Source: Bdellovibrionales bacterium RIFOXYC1_FULL_37_79
GTDB taxonomy: Bacteria > Bdellovibrionota > Bacteriovoracia > Bacteriovoracales > Bacteriovoracaceae
DNA: 64,000 bases
Direction of reading: 5' to 3'
Assembly: GCA_001770015.1 (NCBI GenBank)
Contig: MEQB01000022.1
Coordinates: forward strand, 1 to 64,000
Shown: positions 44,904 to 54,876 of the stretch, piece after piece
How positions within the stretch are numbered: position 1 is the first letter of the stretch
Layout of the letters: each line of letters starts with the position of its first letter
Program-made: the position numbers and the translations under genes
Notes under the pieces: generated by a model
Seen by the model: only the letters and a program-made list of their open reading frames with translations
Told to the model about the DNA's origin: nothing
The model's database searches: none

Positions 44904-47033
44904 TTATTGGTTATAAAAATTTTTCTTTTGCGCCACCATCTCTTGAAGATATTGACTGGGTTTAAAACGTTTATTACACACCTTCGCCTCAAGCTCTTTT
45001 AAATCGGCAAGTATTTTGACCAGACCAACATTATCGGCATATTTTAAAAGCCCCCCTCTAAAAGGTGGAAAACCTAATCCAAAAATAACTCCCACATCAA
45101 CGGTACTGGCATGCTCTGCAATTTTGTCCTGTAAAGCATAAGTAGCTTCGTTAATCATCGGCAGGATCAATCTTTTTTGAATACTTTCCTCCGATATTTT
45201 GCAACTTTTATTAGAACAAAGTTTTTTTAGTTCTTCATTAATTCCTAGCTGTTTGCCCTGTTCGTTATAATGATAAAAACCCTTACTGTTTTTCTTTCCT
45301 AGATATCCGGCTTTAACCAACTGATGTAACAACTTAGTGGTTTTACATCGCTCCCCCAACCATTCATAAATGGCCTCGGAACCATGAACCGCCACATCAA
45401 ATCCTATTTCATCTAAAAGCCGGCCAGGTCCCATGGGCATTCCAAATGAAAGCATGGCCCGGTCTATTTGCTCTATAGATAATCCCTCTTCTAATAAACA
45501 GATTGCCTCGCTTAAAAAAGGAGTCATGATTCGATTTACTAAAAAACCCGGACCATCATTAACGATAATGGGAGTCTTCTTAACTGCTAAAGTCCATGCA
45601 TGCATTTGCCTAACCACTTCATCACTTACTTTACTATGCGTGATAATTTCCACCAGAGGCATCATATTCACTGGATTGAAAAAATGCAGTCCTAAAAAAC
45701 GCTCAGGTCTTTTTAATCCCTCACTCATTTTCTCAATGGAAATAGAAGAGGTGTTGGAAGTGATAATGGCGTTCTCACTAACATAATTTTCCAGTTCCTT
45801 GAAAACTATTTTTTTCAAATCTATTCTCTCAACCACTGCTTCGATGACCAAGTCCACGCTCTTAAAACCGCTATAATCAAGCGTCGGTGAAATCGATCTT
45901 TGTTTTCGTTGGAACTCCTCTTCGGTCATATGTTTCTTTTTAACACTCTTTGAAAAAACTGAAGAAGCCTGGGAAAGACCTAACTCCAAAGCCTCCTTAT
46001 TGATATCCTTTAACAAGGGTGACATCTGATTATCTGCCAGCAACCAGGCGATACCCCCTCCCATGGTGCCAGCTCCTAAGACCGCACCTTTTTTTATTTT
46101 TTTCGTCCGGTCAGATACCGGTTCGCCCTTATATTTTTTTGTCCCTTCCACTAAAAAGAAAATATGCCTTAAATTTTTGGATTGTTCGCTCAAGGCCAGT
46201 TCGGTAAAACCCGCTGCTTCTTTGGCAAGTCCAGATTTACGATTGCAAGCACTGCCAGCTTCTATCACATTTAAAATTTTAAGTGGAGCTTGATAAAATC
46301 CTTTGGTTTTTTCCAAAACTGATTCCCTGGCTTTTTTAAAAATAAATTTTCTAACCAAAAGTTGATTCATAATCATTTTTTCAATAGCTTCACTACGTTT
46401 TAGTTTTTTAGGTCTTAAAAAAAGCTGAAGTTTGGCCATCTCCAGTAATCTCTCTTTGGCAAAGACTTCGTTTACCAATCCCATTCTTTTGGCCTTTTTC
46501 GCTCTGACATTACTTCCGGTTAAAATTAAATCGAGCGCATTGGGAATGCCAATTCTTCTGGGAAGCCGGTAAGTCCCCCCAAGCCCAGGTAATAATCCCA
46601 GTTTTACTTCCGGCAAAGCCAGCACGGTGTTATCAGATTCACTAACTAGAATTTTATCACAGGTCAAGGCCAGCTCAAGTCCACCTCCCATGCAAACTCC
46701 ATCAATACAGGCAACTTTAGGAATTTTCAAATCTTCAATCATATTAAAGATGGTATGCCCCTCCTCCACAGTGCTTAAAATTTCGGCTTCACTTTTTAGG
46801 GAAGCAATCAGATTAATGTCCACTCCTGCCAAAAAACATCCAGGAGTCAGTGAATAAAAAATAACTCCCACCACTTTTTTCTCTTCAACTGCTGGGCTTA
46901 TGATCCCAAACACATCCCGCAGTTCCATCAGGGTCTGTTTATCCAGGACATTCATTTTTTTTGAACTATTAAATCCAAACCCAATATAGGCGATCTGATC
47001 TTTTAATTCATATAATATTTTTTCAAAATTCAT
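44904..47033 (-). CDS. fadJ: FadB/FadJ-type multifunctional enoyl-CoA hydratase/3-hydroxyacyl-CoA dehydrogenase
   Basis: The protein has 709 residues. A crotonase domain comes first (oxyanion segment DGVCMGGGLELALTCD, LPEVKLGLLPGLGGTYRLPR). Then comes an NAD-binding 3-hydroxyacyl-CoA dehydrogenase with GAVLGAGTMGGGIAWLLA, the LGLHFFNPVNMMPLVEI catalytic segment (His in HFFNP) and a C-terminal half. This is the trifunctional-type alpha subunit for hydration and oxidation in beta-oxidation. It is 14 bp after the thiolase and 11 bp before etfB. FadB and FadJ cannot be told apart from sequence alone. Confidence 0.92.
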   Translation of the reverse strand: MNFEKILYELKDQIAYIGFGFNSSKKMNVLDKQTLMELRDVFGIISPAVEEKKVVGVIFYSLTPGCFLAGVDINLIASLKSEAEILSTVEEGHTIFNMIEDLKIPKVACIDGVCMGGGLELALTCDKILVSESDNTVLALPEVKLGLLPGLGGTYRLPRRIGIPNALDLILTGSNVRAKKAKRMGLVNEVFAKERLLEMAKLQLFLRPKKLKRSEAIEKMIMNQLLVRKFIFKKARESVLEKTKGFYQAPLKILNVIEAGSACNRKSGLAKEAAGFTELALSEQSKNLRHIFFLVEGTKKYKGEPVSDRTKKIKKGAVLGAGTMGGGIAWLLADNQMSPLLKDINKEALELGLSQASSVFSKSVKKKHMTEEEFQRKQRSISPTLDYSGFKSVDLVIEAVVERIDLKKIVFKELENYVSENAIITSNTSSISIEKMSEGLKRPERFLGLHFFNPVNMMPLVEIITHSKVSDEVVRQMHAWTLAVKKTPIIVNDGPGFLVNRIMTPFLSEAICLLEEGLSIEQIDRAMLSFGMPMGPGRLLDEIGFDVAVHGSEAIYEWLGERCKTTKLLHQLVKAGYLGKKNSKGFYHYNEQGKQLGINEELKKLCSNKSCKISEESIQKRLILPMINEATYALQDKIAEHASTVDVGVIFGLGFPPFRGGLLKYADNVGLVKILADLKELEAKVCNKRFKPSQYLQEMVAQKKNFYNQ

Positions 47034-47047
47034 TTTTTGTCTCCACC

Positions 47048-48343
47048 TTATCTTTTTAAATTTTCAATAATCATGGCACCACCTTGCCCACCACCTATAC
47101 AAAGCGAAGCCATCCCGTAGCGACCTTTTCTTTTCATCAGTTCATGCAAAAGGGTGACGATAATTCGAGACCCTGTGGACCCCACCGGATGTCCCAGCGC
47201 AATTCCCCCACCATTGGGATTTAAAATTTCCTCATTGATCTCTCCCCAGACTGTATCGATGCCAAAAAAATCCGCCACTTTTTTCTCTTTCATACCCCTT
47301 AAAACGGTGATTACTTGAGCAGAAAAAGCTTCATTGATTTCAAAAAGATCCATATCTGACAATTTCAATCCACTTCTTTTAAAAGCCCCGTCCATGGCCA
47401 GGATTGGTCCGGCTCCCATCCTCTCAGGTTCCAATCCATGGAAGTGCCAATTAATAATTTTTGCCAGAGGTTCCAAGTTATACTTTTTTAAAGCTTCCTC
47501 GCTGGCCAATAGCAGACAAGAGCCTCCATCGGTGATGGGACAAGCATTCCCCACCGTCACGGTTCCTGCTTTCTTGTCAAAAAAAGGTTTCATCTTGCCA
47601 AGCCCTTCCACCGTAGAATCCGCCCTAAAACCTTTGTCCTCATACAATATATGATCCAGTTTTTTTCCATAAATAAGTGGAACAATCTCATCTTTGAATC
47701 GACCATTTTGAGTTGCCTGTGCCGCTCGATGATGACTGCGGTTGGCAAACTCATCTTGTTCCATCCTGGTTATGCCAAAGTCTCTGGCCAAAATTTCAGC
47801 CGTCATCCCCATATTGACATTGGCAAAAGGATCCGTAAGCGCCTTTTGAATCGCAACGATAGGGACTAAAAAGCTGGGTCTAAACGTCAGCATGGCACTT
47901 AATTTTTGGGCCGGGGTTTTGGCCTTAAATAGATCGGTAAAAAGTTTGGTCATTTTTTTATTAAACAAAAGTGGAATATTGGACATGGACTCCACTCCGC
48001 CTGCAAAAATAAGATGATCCCTTTGAGCGGCTATTCTAATTGAAGCCTGCGCCAAAGCTTCCATCCCAGCGGCACAATTTCGATGCACTGAACATCCTGG
48101 TACTTTTTTATGTAATCCCGCTTCCAGACCAATGACTCTCGCAATATTGGGATAATCAACCGGATTGCCTACGCACCCAAAAATGACTTCATCAATCACA
48201 TCATTTGGCAAACCAAGCTTGTCCATAATGTGGCGAATCAGATAATGCCCCAGATATGGTGCCTGAACATCCTTTAACTCCATACCTGCTTTCGCTTGAG
48301 GAGTTCTCTTGGCCTCTACAATGAAGACTGGGTTTAAATTCAT
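47048..48343 (-). CDS. fadI: Acetyl-CoA acyltransferase (beta-oxidation thiolase)
   Basis: The thiolase (431 aa) has the acyl-Cys in HRNCAAGMEALA, the NEAFS motif (EINEAFSAQ), the catalytic His in GGGIALGHPVGSTGSRI and CIGGGQGGAMI with the second Cys. The longer size fits the FadI class that pairs with FadJ. AAGGAGAATTC precedes the ATG. It leads the fadI-fadJ-etfB-etfA unit and diverges from an acyl-CoA dehydrogenase gene. Confidence 0.93.
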   Translation of the reverse strand: MNLNPVFIVEAKRTPQAKAGMELKDVQAPYLGHYLIRHIMDKLGLPNDVIDEVIFGCVGNPVDYPNIARVIGLEAGLHKKVPGCSVHRNCAAGMEALAQASIRIAAQRDHLIFAGGVESMSNIPLLFNKKMTKLFTDLFKAKTPAQKLSAMLTFRPSFLVPIVAIQKALTDPFANVNMGMTAEILARDFGITRMEQDEFANRSHHRAAQATQNGRFKDEIVPLIYGKKLDHILYEDKGFRADSTVEGLGKMKPFFDKKAGTVTVGNACPITDGGSCLLLASEEALKKYNLEPLAKIINWHFHGLEPERMGAGPILAMDGAFKRSGLKLSDMDLFEINEAFSAQVITVLRGMKEKKVADFFGIDTVWGEINEEILNPNGGGIALGHPVGSTGSRIIVTLLHELMKRKGRYGMASLCIGGGQGGAMIIENLKR

Positions 48344-48532
48344 GAATTCTCCTTAAATATTTAAGTAGGATAAAAAACATCGGTTAATAATAAAACTAAT
48401 TAAAAGATCTTTGCAATAAAAACCCCTCTATTAAATGCTTACAATAAAAAAATTCTTTTAAAGGTGATCACAATCCATTTTTATTTTATAATACTTGTAA
48501 TACTAACTTTTTTAGATTTAAGGATTGAACTA

Positions 48533-50305
48533 ATGAATTTTTACTCTGACGAACAAGAATGGCAATGGCTTTTTAAATCGGCCATAGACTGGAAAACCAT
48601 TATTCCACTCTACTTTCCGACTTTTCCCACCGAAGAAGGCTTAAATTCCCCCGAAGAAGTTATTAGTTTTTTAGAAGAACTGTTAGGTCAGACCGGTGAG
48701 TGGACAGCGGGTGCCGTTAGTAACCGCGCCAAGGAAATGGATAAACATCATGCAGGGATTGTGGAAAATGGCAAGACTGTCCCCAACGAATATTTAAGTG
48801 CCTTGTATAGGGAATGTGTTGAACTAGGTATTTTTGGATTAAGTGTCCCCAAAAAATACGGAGGAATGGAACTGCCTTTTTCTATGAACTTGACCCTCTT
48901 TGCACAAATTTCCAGGGCCTGCTTATCTTCCTGCACTCAGATTGCTTTTTTTACTTCCATTGCTGATATGCTCGATCGTTTTGGCCCTGCCCAATTCAAA
49001 GACAAATATATTCCCAAGATTGTCCAAGGCGAAATCTCAGGGGCCATGTGTCTGACCGAGCCAGGGGCCGGAAGTGATGTAGGTGCCATAAAAACCACGG
49101 CGGTTTTGCAAGCAAATGGCAATTATCGAATTACCGGTACCAAGGCCTTTATTACCAACGGAGGTGGAGGACTCGGTTATGTTTTAGCACGCATCAAAGG
49201 TGAGCCCGAAGGCCTTGAAGGTATCTCCATGTTCTTTGTTGAACAGGAAATCGATGGGGAAAACGGAACAAAAATTCAAAATTACAAAGTAACGAAAAAT
49301 GAAGATAAAATGGGACTGCATGGTTCATTTACTTGCGAAATCGTTTACGAAAACACCCTGGGATATCTAGTTGGCGAAAAAAACATGGGGTTTCACTACA
49401 TGCTTCATCTCATGAACGAGGCCAGACTGGCGGTTGGACTACAAGCACTTGGCACCATCGAAGGATCACTCTATCATGCCAGAATCTACGCCGAAGAAAG
49501 AATTCAGTTTGGTGTTCCACTGGTCGAGCTCCCCCTTTATAAAAGAAATTTACAAGACTATGAAACTGAAAGAGATGCTCTCCGAGCATTAATTGTAGAT
49601 ACTATTAGCCATTACGACATTTTTCAAAAACTGGACCAATTACAAAAAGATGGCAAAGAATTAACCAAGGAAGAAAAAAAGATATTAAAAGACGCTTATC
49701 TTTGGACAAGGAAGAGAACTCCACTGGTCAAGTACTATTCGTGCGAAATAGCTACCAACTTGTCCCAAAGGGCCATTCAGATGTTGGGTGGTTATGGGTT
49801 TATGCAAGAATATCCTGTGGAAAGATATCATCGTGATAGCTTTGCTCCCCTGCTTTATGAAGGAACCAGCCAGGTGCAAGCACTCATGGCTTTAAAGGAT
49901 ATTGTCAAGTATGCCATCAAAGATCCTAGCCGGTTTTTTGCCAACATTTTCTTTAAACACCCGATCGGTGCCATCATCAACAAGGAAAGTGAAATAACCA
50001 AAAAGTATACCACCTATCACTACACTTTTAAAAAACGCTTCATTAAACTTTTAATCAAATGTTTAAGGCCCCAAATGGGAAAAATCTTCAATCCCAAAGC
50101 CTGGATGGAGATGGATAGAGTGAATATCCTCATGGCCCACGCAGAAACAGTTTGCCAGGCCCTGAGTTATATGGAAACACTGCGAGTGCTTTGTTATCAT
50201 GCCAACCAGGATAATCAAAGACGAACACTGTTCACCAGATATGAAAAACTAATCGCACCAAGATTGGAGGCTATTTATAAAGACTGGTCGATGGAAGCAC
50301 GCTAA
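48533..50305 (+). CDS. Acyl-CoA dehydrogenase, long type with C-terminal extension
   Basis: The ATG at 48533 (MNFYSDEQEWQ) follows AAGGA and gives 590 residues; earlier in-frame codons to 48464 encode a hydrophobic, unlikely leader. The ACAD core has CLTEPGAGSDVGAIKT, YAEERIQFGVPLVEL and the catalytic Glu in LLYEGTSQVQAL (about residue 441). A helical C-terminal extension of about 130 residues is typical of FadE-like or DmdC-like forms. It diverges from fadI; the 189-bp gap holds both promoters. It is expected to pass electrons to EtfAB. Confidence 0.92.
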   Translation: MNFYSDEQEWQWLFKSAIDWKTIIPLYFPTFPTEEGLNSPEEVISFLEELLGQTGEWTAGAVSNRAKEMDKHHAGIVENGKTVPNEYLSALYRECVELGIFGLSVPKKYGGMELPFSMNLTLFAQISRACLSSCTQIAFFTSIADMLDRFGPAQFKDKYIPKIVQGEISGAMCLTEPGAGSDVGAIKTTAVLQANGNYRITGTKAFITNGGGGLGYVLARIKGEPEGLEGISMFFVEQEIDGENGTKIQNYKVTKNEDKMGLHGSFTCEIVYENTLGYLVGEKNMGFHYMLHLMNEARLAVGLQALGTIEGSLYHARIYAEERIQFGVPLVELPLYKRNLQDYETERDALRALIVDTISHYDIFQKLDQLQKDGKELTKEEKKILKDAYLWTRKRTPLVKYYSCEIATNLSQRAIQMLGGYGFMQEYPVERYHRDSFAPLLYEGTSQVQALMALKDIVKYAIKDPSRFFANIFFKHPIGAIINKESEITKKYTTYHYTFKKRFIKLLIKCLRPQMGKIFNPKAWMEMDRVNILMAHAETVCQALSYMETLRVLCYHANQDNQRRTLFTRYEKLIAPRLEAIYKDWSMEAR

Positions 50306-50330
50306 TAGCACATGCCAAAACAAAAACTAA

Positions 50331-50360
50331 AAAAGGGAGGTTGTTAAACCTCCCTCGTTG
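50331..50360 (-). terminator. Intrinsic terminator for the EtfD-like gene
   Basis: GGGAGGTT and AACCTCCC (50335-50354) form an 8-bp stem with a GTTA loop. On the minus strand the stem is followed by TTTTTTAGTTTTTG. It lies 200 bp downstream of the stop of the minus-strand gene at 50554. Confidence 0.7.
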
Positions 50361-50553
50361 TAAGTTGTAATAAATCCGACAGGAATAAGGATATCAGATT
50401 TATTAAGACGACGTTAATATCCAAGGATATTATAGTCAATAGTCCTATGTTACTCGGGTATTTCTTAAACCTTTGAAAATTCAAAAATGAACCATACTAT
50501 TTTTGATATTTTTTTTACTGCTCTCTGCGCTAACGCATTAAGTCTATTTTCTT

Positions 50554-52575
50554 TCAAAAAACTGACTTTGCCAAAATAATGGATACATCCTCAATGGGAA
50601 GTTCTTTGGTACCATCAGCATCGCCCTTTTTAGAATTAAAATTGGTCCAGCAATAAAAACATGCCGTCGATACTCTTTCGACCTTCACCGAGGCAATATC
50701 TTGCATTCGATTTTTGCACAGATCCTCTCCCTCTGGAAGTTCATACCACATGTTTCCCCCACCCATTCCACAACACAAGGATTTATCCTTGGATCTTTGC
50801 ATCTCCTTTAACTTTAGGCCAGGAATCGAGGTTAAAATATCACGTACCGGTTCATATCCATGGTGGTGTCTACCCAGATAGCATGGATCGTGGAAGGTTA
50901 TCTCTTCATTGATTGGATTATTGGGGGTCAACTTGCCAAGCTTAATTAAATCACTCAGCAGCTCCGTATGATGAATCACTTCAAAATTAAATTCCTTATC
51001 AATTTTCTTATATTCTTTGCCGATGGTATGCAGTCCATGCGGGCAAGTCACCACAATTTTTTTGAACTTGTAACCTTTAAAAGTTTCAATATTGGACAAT
51101 GCCATTTCGTAAAATGAATACTCATCACCAATTCTGCGCACGATATCTCCACAACATTTTTCATTTTCACCTAAAACGGCGAAACTAACATCAGCTTTTT
51201 TTAGAAGCTCACAAAATATTTTAGTCACTTTTTGCGCATCTGTATCATAAGATCCGGCACACCCTACATAGTAGAGATATTCTACTTCCACGTCTGGATC
51301 AGCCACTGGAATATTGAGGCCTAAGGCCCAGTTGAAGCGATCACTTAATCCAATGCCCCAGGGGTTGGAATTGACTTTTATATTGTTGATCGTATTAGCG
51401 GCATCTGGATGAACTTCGGCCAGGGTTAGCACCTTATATCGTTTCAGCTCCATGATCAGCTTGACATGCTCTATATGCACTGGACATTCCTCCATACAGG
51501 CCCCACAGGTGGTACAAGCATCCAATTCATTAAATTCGTAAAGGGGAAGCTCACCCCAGATATCACAATCATCCACTCCCGCCTGTTTGAGTTTTAAGGC
51601 GGCATCTCGCAATTTGGTAATGATAAGCTTGGGATCGAGTTTTTTTCCTGCCAAATTGGCCGGACAATTTTGAGTGCATCTTCCACATTCAACACAGCTA
51701 AGTAAATCTAACCGGTTCTTCATAGTGGTTTCGTTGTATTTGGAAAGACCAAACGTCTCTGCATTTTCATTGTCAAAATTCATAGGTTCTAAAACCGCCC
51801 CCTGCCGATCCAAAGTGAAAAAACTATTGATGTATGCCATGATCACATGAATAAATTTGCTATACCCCAAAGAAGCAATAAAACCCATCGTAAGCAACAT
51901 ATGCACAATCCAAACAACCTGATGAATCAATTTCCAAAGTCCCATCTCAAGATTGAACATCTGAAAAATATAGGCACAAAAATAACCAATCGGAGACCAA
52001 TACATCTCATCTTTTGGCATATCGGTACCAAGAATCCTGATGCCCTCCAGCCCAAAACCGGTTTTAACCACTAGAATTAAAAAACCATACATCAGCAATT
52101 CTTGATTTGGCCTGGTGGATTTCAAGTAATCGGGTTTTTTTACATATCTTCTATAAAATGCAAACACGATGGCCAATAAGATAAAAACCCCTGCCATGTC
52201 CGCTAGAAAAGAAATTACAATATAAACCACCCCTTTAAAAATCTCTATTTTAAAATCCATATGAATCATAACTAAAGTGGTGGCGATGACCAGGATGATA
52301 AAACCATAATAAATGGCACCATGAAAAAGTCCCACACTTTTAACTCTTGATACTTTTCCCTGAAAAAATAAAACTTGAAAAATGTTTTTCCAATTAAAGT
52401 GGCCTCTGTATAGTTCTTTAAAATCTTTTTTATGAGTAACAAATTGGTATTTGGAATAAATTCCCTTAAAAAAAATACCCACCGCTATCATGAATGAAAA
52501 ATACATGCCATAGATAAACCATACTGGCACATTCCATGCAATTTCACGACTCGCAGTTAGAAAACTGTCACTCAT
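50554..52575 (-). CDS. EtfD-like membrane Fe-S oxidoreductase (NarI-like plus HdrD-like), ETF to quinone
   Basis: The 673-residue protein has about five to six transmembrane helices in the first 260 residues (cytochrome-b/NarI type). Two 4Fe-4S motifs follow: CVECGRCTQNCP and CTTCGACMEECP. Two CCG-type domains then occur, GCAGSYDTDAQKV...NEKCCGDI and HDPCYLGRHH...SLCCGMGGGNMW. This is the layout of EtfD/ETF:(mena)quinone oxidoreductases. Next to etfAB and several ACADs it would move electrons from reduced ETF to the quinone pool. AAGGAGC precedes the ATG. Confidence 0.85.
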   Translation of the reverse strand: MSDSFLTASREIAWNVPVWFIYGMYFSFMIAVGIFFKGIYSKYQFVTHKKDFKELYRGHFNWKNIFQVLFFQGKVSRVKSVGLFHGAIYYGFIILVIATTLVMIHMDFKIEIFKGVVYIVISFLADMAGVFILLAIVFAFYRRYVKKPDYLKSTRPNQELLMYGFLILVVKTGFGLEGIRILGTDMPKDEMYWSPIGYFCAYIFQMFNLEMGLWKLIHQVVWIVHMLLTMGFIASLGYSKFIHVIMAYINSFFTLDRQGAVLEPMNFDNENAETFGLSKYNETTMKNRLDLLSCVECGRCTQNCPANLAGKKLDPKLIITKLRDAALKLKQAGVDDCDIWGELPLYEFNELDACTTCGACMEECPVHIEHVKLIMELKRYKVLTLAEVHPDAANTINNIKVNSNPWGIGLSDRFNWALGLNIPVADPDVEVEYLYYVGCAGSYDTDAQKVTKIFCELLKKADVSFAVLGENEKCCGDIVRRIGDEYSFYEMALSNIETFKGYKFKKIVVTCPHGLHTIGKEYKKIDKEFNFEVIHHTELLSDLIKLGKLTPNNPINEEITFHDPCYLGRHHHGYEPVRDILTSIPGLKLKEMQRSKDKSLCCGMGGGNMWYELPEGEDLCKNRMQDIASVKVERVSTACFYCWTNFNSKKGDADGTKELPIEDVSIILAKSVF

Positions 52576-52792
52576 TTTTTGCTCCTTAAAAATATTTGGA
52601 AGTGATGGATATTTGACAATACTTAATTGAATAAATCAAGTAATTTTTAGAAATCCTCTTGATTGATTCAACGGTCATCTGTTTTTTGACCGGCCGAAAC
52701 TGCCGACTGCATAATTGGTATCAATGATTCATTTTTATCAACCGAAAGAAAGGAAGTGCTATTCGTGTTTATAGGCCTTGTGAGGAGCTTTT

Positions 52793-53719
52793 ATGAAAAA
52801 ACAAATTCTTAATTCGCTAAACAGCTTGCTGATCATGACTTTATTATCTTCATGTACCTCCGGTTTTAAATTTCAAACTCCCGAATCTATAGAAAGTAAG
52901 ATGGCAAGATACAAAAATAAAAGTGATTATTTAGGAGGCACGCCCAAATTTCATGTCATGAACATGAATACTGACAGCTTTAAAAGTAACCGCACCAGAA
53001 CACCTGCTTCCAGGAACATTGAGCAGGAAACCACCCAAATGCAAAATGAGTTAAACACCTCCAGCTATAAAAAAACCTATTTTATGCTACTGCTTTCCCA
53101 ATATGAAACGCTTACCAGGCTGACAGGAACCAGTCAGCCACAAATAAATGTTTGTCCCGGTTTTCACTCTTCCATAGTGGAGTTGCGTAACCAAATACCT
53201 CATACCAGTTTAACCAATAGTAATGTTAATCTCAATTTTTCATTGGACACCGCTGCTTGGAATGATGAGTATCTAGCACTCTTTCCAGAGCTCATGCTGC
53301 CGCTATCGCTGGGCGAAAACCAACCAACTTTAGCTGATATAATAAAACAACATAACGTCATTGATTTTAAGCAGGCAGAAGGTCTAGTTAAACAGGCGAT
53401 TGATACCCATGCTTTGAAATTATACAAAGAGTTGGAATATTTATGTGAAAATGGCGCAAGTTCCAATTATTACAAATTTGAAAACCTGCTGACTGATATT
53501 GATCAGAAGAAAAATTTTATTCCAAGCAAACTGCATGCCTCCATCCTGTTTAAAACCACTATTTTCTCCAATATGATTCTTATTAACTCCCTCCAATATC
53601 AAAAAGATCAAAGGTCCATTGCTTCCTATGATTCCAGTAGTGCCAACGCCAGTATCGTGGATCAGCTTGATTTGGGGTGGATTAAAACTTATTTAAAAGA
53701 AATGAATAAAAGAAAATAA
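52793..53719 (+). CDS. Lipoprotein of unknown function (308 aa)
   Basis: A lipobox (LLSSC) follows the hydrophobic start MKKQILNSLNSLLIMTLLSSC. The mature protein is mainly helical and acidic (ALFPELMLPLSLGENQP, LVKQAIDTHALKLYKEL), without recognisable motifs or catalytic residues. Ribosome site GAGGAG. Probably anchored to the outer or inner membrane. Confidence 0.65.
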   Translation: MKKQILNSLNSLLIMTLLSSCTSGFKFQTPESIESKMARYKNKSDYLGGTPKFHVMNMNTDSFKSNRTRTPASRNIEQETTQMQNELNTSSYKKTYFMLLLSQYETLTRLTGTSQPQINVCPGFHSSIVELRNQIPHTSLTNSNVNLNFSLDTAAWNDEYLALFPELMLPLSLGENQPTLADIIKQHNVIDFKQAEGLVKQAIDTHALKLYKELEYLCENGASSNYYKFENLLTDIDQKKNFIPSKLHASILFKTTIFSNMILINSLQYQKDQRSIASYDSSSANASIVDQLDLGWIKTYLKEMNKRK

Positions 53720-53738
53720 AAGCTAAAATGGAAAACCA

Positions 53739-54854
53739 CTAGCGATAAACATACAAACGATACCGTGATGAATAGACGGCGAGCATCCCATTAGAAGCTA
53801 CCACATCCCCAAACACCGATGAATTGACATGCCCCAGATGTTTTTGCAAAACCGGCTCAAAGGTTTTAGGATTCAAAATATTGACATGGCCTTTACTGGT
53901 GGTCACCACCAAATAATCTTTCCACAAAAGGATATTAGTTATCCCACCAACACCAAGATTAACCTTCTTGATAACCTCTAAATTAAAATCCGTTAAGATG
54001 AGTTCTCCATCAAAGGTGCCAAATAAATATTTGTCATTAAAATGGAAAGGAGGTCTAGAAGGTGAAAAATCCCCCTGTCTTAACACAGCACCAGTAGATG
54101 CTTCCAACATATAAATGGGGCCTGCCAGCGAATTAATATACAGGCGGTTGTTTAAAATAACCGGCGTATTATCCACATCAACAAATTTAGTGCTGGTAGA
54201 AAGTTTCTTTTCCCACTGTAATACCCCGTCTTCCAAAGATATGTTCACCAAATAACCATCAGCAAAACCGACAAAAATTTTATTATTCCAGATCAGAGGT
54301 TTGGAAGATCTTTGCAAGGTCGTCAGATGAGGGACTGATCTTTTGTAGGCCCAAAATATTTTACCGGTCTCAATATCAAAACTGGTTATCTGATAATTTC
54401 GAAGATGAACCACCGCTATCCCGTTATGCACCACCACTTCGGACTCTATAGAGGCCCCTAAATCAACCGCATATTTAATTTTTCCGGTTAAGTAATGCCT
54501 CGAATAGAGCCGCCCCAAATTGGTGCCGTAGATAATTTGATCGTTATACACCACCGGAGTCGCATGATACGCCCCCTTATCGTTTTCTTTCCACAACACC
54601 TTGCCAGTTTGAGCATCATAAGCAATCATTTGTCCTTTGCCAGTGCCGACAAAAAGCATACCTGCGTGTAGAAGTGGTGAACTCAAATTGATAGGCAGAT
54701 TGCCTGAATCATATGCTGGATCAAGATTTTTACTCCAGGCACTTCTCAGTATCGTCTTTTTCTCACCCGACTTATCAGACGAGGAGAAATTGATTTTTTC
54801 GCTCAAAGCACATGAACACAATAAACAGACAAGCAGTGGTAAAAAGAATCTCAT
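53739..54854 (-). CDS. bamB: BamB-like beta-propeller lipoprotein
   Basis: The protein (371 aa) has a lipobox (LLVCLLCSC), then PQQ-type propeller repeats with WxxxxxxG blades (AYDAQTGKVLWKEND, SFDIETGKIFWAYKR, VNISLEDGVLQWEKK, YMLEASTGAVLRQG). BamB is a non-essential part of the BAM complex that assembles outer-membrane barrels. The upstream partner is the yfgM-like gene, 22 bp away, with der nearby. Confidence 0.83.
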   Translation of the reverse strand: MRFFLPLLVCLLCSCALSEKINFSSSDKSGEKKTILRSAWSKNLDPAYDSGNLPINLSSPLLHAGMLFVGTGKGQMIAYDAQTGKVLWKENDKGAYHATPVVYNDQIIYGTNLGRLYSRHYLTGKIKYAVDLGASIESEVVVHNGIAVVHLRNYQITSFDIETGKIFWAYKRSVPHLTTLQRSSKPLIWNNKIFVGFADGYLVNISLEDGVLQWEKKLSTSTKFVDVDNTPVILNNRLYINSLAGPIYMLEASTGAVLRQGDFSPSRPPFHFNDKYLFGTFDGELILTDFNLEVIKKVNLGVGGITNILLWKDYLVVTTSKGHVNILNPKTFEPVLQKHLGHVNSSVFGDVVASNGMLAVYSSRYRLYVYR

Positions 54855-54876
54855 GTTTGGTACGCCCCAACGTCAT

